17,917 bases of DNA from Caldilineaceae bacterium. GTDB lineage: Bacteria > Chloroflexota > Anaerolineae > Caldilineales > Caldilineaceae. A program made the position numbers and the translations under genes. Below, one piece after another: positions 15,643-17,917 of this stretch. The notes beneath the pieces are model-generated. The model was not told the DNA's origin. It ran no database searches and saw only the letters and a list, made by a program, of their open reading frames with translations. The DNA is taken from NCBI GenBank assembly GCA_022842065.1, contig JALHQH010000092.1, positions 1 to 17,917 on the forward strand, read 5' to 3'. Within the stretch, counting starts at the first letter, position 1; each line of letters starts with the position of its first letter.

Positions 15643-15676
15643 TGAGCAGCGCTGTGTGTATTGTCTTAGCCGCTCA

Positions 15677-16606
15677 TCACTTAAAGATCGCTAACGGCAG
15701 ATAAGCCGACACAATCCAATTCGGCGCATCGACAATTTCGCTGATCTTGAGATCGACTGCTGCGCCACAGAGACAGTAGGCCTGCTCTTTGCTCATCTGG
15801 TAGGTTTTGGCAATATAGTCGATCTGGTAGCGGATGGCGTTTTGGGCATTGGTGAAGAGATCCGGCCCATGTGCGGTGGTGACATAGTAACCGCCCACAT
15901 CCGCTCTGGTCAACTTCTGGCCTGGCGGCGTGATAAAGCGTAGTTCGGGCAAATTCGCATTTTTGACCAGGTTAAACCGCAGCGTCACAAACATCGCGGT
16001 TTCAATGCCCGTGCCATTCACCTCGCCATCCCCCTGCGCCGCGTGACAATCACCACAGGAGAAGTTCGCCCCTGGCACGAACACGGGAAAGTAAGCCTTG
16101 GTGCCGGGCGTGAGATGACGGATGTCAAGATTGCCGCCATTTTCGCGCGGCGGAATGGTGGTCAAGCGCCCGGCTTCGCGTGGGGCAACGCCCATTACGC
16201 CACAAAAGGGTTCATAGGGGATGAGAATATCCTCACGAAAGATGCAGTCAGTGGCGGTCAGTTGGTAGTGGTGCAAATAAGGAGTGGTAAAATCAGCCGG
16301 CAGCAGCCCAAAACCGGGGATCACCGCGTTCCAACCCCAGCCTTTGTGCTCAATGCTGATGATTTCCACCTCCAGCGCGTCGCCCGGTTCTGCCCCGGCA
16401 ATCGCCACAGGACCAGTCAACGGGTGGATCGGGTCGAAGCTGAGCGTCGCCATGGCGGCGTGGTCAGAGGTCGGCGTAATCTGGTTGGCGCTGGCTTCGA
16501 GTGTCTCAAAGGTGACCGTGTCGCCAGGCTGGATCGTCAGGCGCGGGGCAAGCGTATTGTCCCAAAAGGGATGGGGCTGCTTGTCATCGAGTGTGTAGCT
16601 ACTCAT
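15677..16606 (-). CDS. fmdA: Acetamidase/formamidase family protein
   Basis: A 309-residue cytoplasmic amidase predicted to hydrolyse short amides such as formamide or acetamide to the acid and ammonia. FmdA_AmdA family signatures are HPLTGPVAIAGAEPGDALEV (about 61-80), GWGWNAVIPGFGLL, GVMGVAPREAG, PRENGGNLDIRHLTPGTKAYFPV and the strongly conserved FSCGDCHAAQGDGEVNGTG (about 182-200). Length is normal for the family. AGAGG lies about 8 nt before the ATG at 16606. It is the first gene of the minus-strand operon with a peptide transporter and an aminopeptidase, so the true substrate may be an amide or amidated peptide brought in by DppABC. The exact substrate is unknown. Confidence 0.9.
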   Translation of the reverse strand: MSSYTLDDKQPHPFWDNTLAPRLTIQPGDTVTFETLEASANQITPTSDHAAMATLSFDPIHPLTGPVAIAGAEPGDALEVEIISIEHKGWGWNAVIPGFGLLPADFTTPYLHHYQLTATDCIFREDILIPYEPFCGVMGVAPREAGRLTTIPPRENGGNLDIRHLTPGTKAYFPVFVPGANFSCGDCHAAQGDGEVNGTGIETAMFVTLRFNLVKNANLPELRFITPPGQKLTRADVGGYYVTTAHGPDLFTNAQNAIRYQIDYIAKTYQMSKEQAYCLCGAAVDLKISEIVDAPNWIVSAYLPLAIFK

Positions 16607-16867
16607 CTCGGCTATCCTCTCTGGTGTAGGGCAGGTTTGTGCGTAAAGGGGGGCACTTCAGCCGTTTTGATATGGTATTGATATAGGGTAAAACAAGCGA
16701 TTCCTGTCGGTGGCAAAACATTCGCGACAGGCCGCTTTAGTAAATCCAGAGAATGGTGGTAATGGGGCGTTGCCAACCGGTGGCCTCTTTGCAGTCGGTT
16801 GGCGGACAGTGTGTGATTCTGTAAATTACCCGATTATCATTGCTCGCTTCATCATAAGCGATGGCCT
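16607..16867 (-). other. Long structured leader of the amidase operon, no gene
   Basis: If transcription starts from the TATAAT at 16873-16868, the mRNA has about 255 nt before the amidase ATG. Two inverted repeats lie in it. The first is 16695-16737, where AAGCG/CGCTT and CCTGTCG/CGACAGG stack with small bulges around a 15-nt loop. The second is 16772-16803, GCCAACCG/CGGTTGGC with a 16-nt loop. I cannot match them to a known riboswitch. No convincing ORF is present. Confidence 0.45.
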
Positions 16868-16897
16868 ATTATAAGCGGCTTTTGCTGAATTTCCCAA
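16868..16897 (-). promoter_or_regulatory. Putative promoter of the amidase/peptide-uptake operon
   Basis: On the minus strand TTGGGA (16897-16892) and a perfect TATAAT (16873-16868) are separated by 18 bp. It lies just after the stop of the retropepsin-like gene at 16926 and about 260 nt before the amidase start, so this operon can be transcribed independently of the broken gene pair. Confidence 0.45.
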
Positions 16898-16925
16898 TAG
16901 TTTAGCGGTTGACGATTAAATAGCC

Positions 16926-17346
16926 TTAGAAACGTCGCGGTCGTCGTTCCAAAATGGTAGTTTGTTGTTGTGGCCCATCCAAAAGTAGTATCAGTAAATT
17001 AAGAACATTTCTACCAAGGATCACCTCCTGCTCCTCATCTTCGGTGTCAATACCAATGACTTCCATGCCAGGCAGTGTGCCATATGCAAGATGAATATCT
17101 ACCAAATAAAGGGTGACTAACTGGCGGCTACTCCACATACCCCGTACATAAGCGGAGCGTGCTTCTGGTGCCTGAATATCTAGCAGCCATTGGCGCGGAA
17201 CCATTGTGCGGAACAATTGTAAAGTCTGCACCAGTATCGATCAAGGCTGTCAGCATCGTGGTACTCGGTGGCTCACCTGGTGCACTGAGTTGCATCTCTA
17301 AAACTGCGGCGGGTGGGAATTTTGTTTGACTATGGGGTGTAGACAT
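16926..17346 (-). pseudogene. Retropepsin-like (clan AA) aspartic protease, frameshifted
   Basis: Two overlapping frames make one small aspartic protease. The first (from ATG 17346) holds the catalytic motif ALIDTGADFTIVP and then runs out of frame to a stop at 17128. The second carries the rest: PRQWLLDIQAPEA, GMEVIGIDT and the family's second signature VILGRNVLNLLILLLDGP, ending at 16926. The break is a 13-bp tandem duplication at 17195-17220; removing one copy restores a 135-residue protein reading DFTMVPRQWLLD. Bacterial relatives work as dimers of about this size; their substrates are largely unknown. The ATG is only 7 nt after the stop of the upstream gene, so the two are translationally coupled. 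It could be a real pseudogene, a phase-variable switch or a sequence error. Confidence 0.8.
17195..17220 (-). repeat. 13-bp tandem duplication that shifts the frame
   Basis: GCGGAACCATTGT (17195-17207) is followed directly by GCGGAACAATTGT (17208-17220), with one difference. Thirteen is not a multiple of three, so the extra copy causes the shift in the aspartic protease gene. Confidence 0.9.
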
Positions 17347-17353
17347 CGCTAAA

Positions 17354-17716
17354 TTATGCGTTTAGTGTAGAACGAACACGATAAACCGGCATAGATTGAT
17401 CACCGCCAGCAATGATCAAGATCGGTTGACGCTCATAGCGTTCACGTACACGAAAATGGAGCTGTATACGGTCTACATCGCTATCGATGATGACACCGTT
17501 ATAGACTGCCACATACTGCTCTTTATATTGATTCCATAATTCAGTTGGCAGCCGATACCAGGCTGCGGTTTCTGCTAAAATACGCTTCTGTCGATAATGA
17601 GCCAAATGCTGGCGTACAGCTTCTTCAACAATCGCTTCCGCCTCTTTGCCTTCGTGTGAGGCAACCTATTGCACTTCACGAACTAGCGTAGCTTCCTGTA
17701 AATGAATTGTGTCCAT
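17354..17716 (-). pseudogene. RHH-like/DUF5678-like protein with in-frame TAG
   Basis: Reading from ATG 17716 gives MDTIHLQEATLVREVQ, a TAG at 17668-17666 (codon 17), and then an uninterrupted 103-codon continuation in the same frame. The continuation reads VASHEGKEAEAIVEEAVRQH, then a helical region, then a DUF5678-like domain with QYVAVYNGVIIDSDVDR and RVRERYERQPILI. The first part resembles a ribbon-helix-helix antitoxin-type segment. The continuous homology-like pattern and a good promoter upstream of ATG 17716 show that the stop interrupts a real gene; CAG to TAG is the simplest change. An internal ATG at 17605 could give an 83-residue product lacking the first helix. In related genomes, from memory, such a protein often precedes a clan AA aspartic protease, as here. 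Confidence 0.7.
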
Positions 17717-17757
17717 AGCAGATATTACTTTCTCTTACTATTGCCAAGTGTAGTGAA

Positions 17758-17786
17758 AGTATACCATCGAACACCTGTTTTGCCAA
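17758..17786 (-). promoter_or_regulatory. Promoter of the DUF5678-like/protease pair
   Basis: On the minus strand TTGGCA (17786-17781) and TATACT (17763-17758) are spaced by 17 bp, a near-consensus promoter ending about 42 nt before ATG 17716. The good match suggests that the broken pair is still transcribed. Confidence 0.55.
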
Positions 17787-17846
17787 GCATTTCGCTGATA
17801 TACTGAAGTCAAGTTGAGAACCGGCGTTTTGCTGGCTAACGGGATC

Positions 17847-17912
17847 GCGTGCGTCGCACTGACCGCCAACTGTTTCCAGTCCGCTAGATTCTTTGGTCAG
17901 TGCGACGCACGC
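17847..17912. repeat. 18-bp perfect inverted repeat at window edge
   Basis: Arms 17847-17864 and 17895-17912 are exact reverse complements around a 30-nt loop. The right arm extended to 17917 is itself bounded by GGTCAG and CTGACC, so a nested palindrome is present. It may be a terminator of a gene outside the window or a dispersed repeat. The rest of 17787-17917 shows no gene. Confidence 0.8.
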
Positions 17913-17917
17913 TGACC

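Noticed and set aside
16607..16867. Known riboswitch in the amidase leader
   Set aside because: The hairpins do not match any riboswitch core I can recognise, so only a structured leader is claimed.

Overview
The window looks like a chromosomal stretch of a Chloroflexota bacterium (Anaerolineae/Caldilineae-like), inferred from gene content only. Clues are a TPR-CHAT protein beside a divergent sigma factor, a giant FG-GAP surface protein ending in a YLPLIANR tail, a small DUF5678-like/retropepsin-like gene pair, and intergenic octamer repeats of the GGGTGACA/GGGTGAAG type. No rRNA, tRNA, CRISPR array or transposase was seen.

Left part (1-5345). A short NYN-domain nuclease gene (minus strand) has a C-terminus that leaves the family pattern. 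A 410-bp gap with a good promoter flanked by a 12-bp direct repeat leads into a divergent ECF-like sigma factor (906-1937) and a soluble protein (2074-2808) that resembles an anti-sigma N-terminus joined to a beta-rich C-terminal domain. Converging on these, with a 17-bp overlap, is a TPR-CHAT caspase-like peptidase with an intact His639/Cys680 dyad (2792-5278). Sigma factor, candidate inhibitor/substrate and TPR-CHAT protease have the same logic as the protease arm of the type III-E CRISPR 'Craspase' (TPR-CHAT/Csx30/sigma), but with no CRISPR component in view. This is the most interesting candidate system here.

Middle (5378-10784). A 1786-residue exported protein is encoded divergently from the CHAT gene. 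It has an N-terminal membrane/signal segment, 14 calcium-loop FG-GAP/VCBS repeats with a 49-residue period, beta domains, an HELGH zinc-peptidase motif at 1165-1169 and the C-terminal tail. A 14-bp-stem hairpin separates it from the next, convergent operon.

Right (10787-16897). A minus-strand operon reads acetamidase/formamidase - dipeptide-type binding lipoprotein (DppA) - permease (DppB) - permease (DppC) - proline iminopeptidase-like hydrolase. Together they suggest peptide or amide import followed by release of N-terminal residues and ammonia. The ATPase subunits are not in the operon. Each of its four internal gaps carries a long inverted repeat, of three different families. The operon has a TATAAT promoter about 260 nt upstream of the first gene and a structured leader.

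Right edge (16926-17917). A two-gene unit (RHH/DUF5678-like protein, then a retropepsin-like aspartic protease) has one good promoter, but both genes are broken. The first has an in-frame TAG at codon 17; the second has a frameshift caused by a 13-bp tandem duplication. An 18-bp inverted repeat lies at the window edge.
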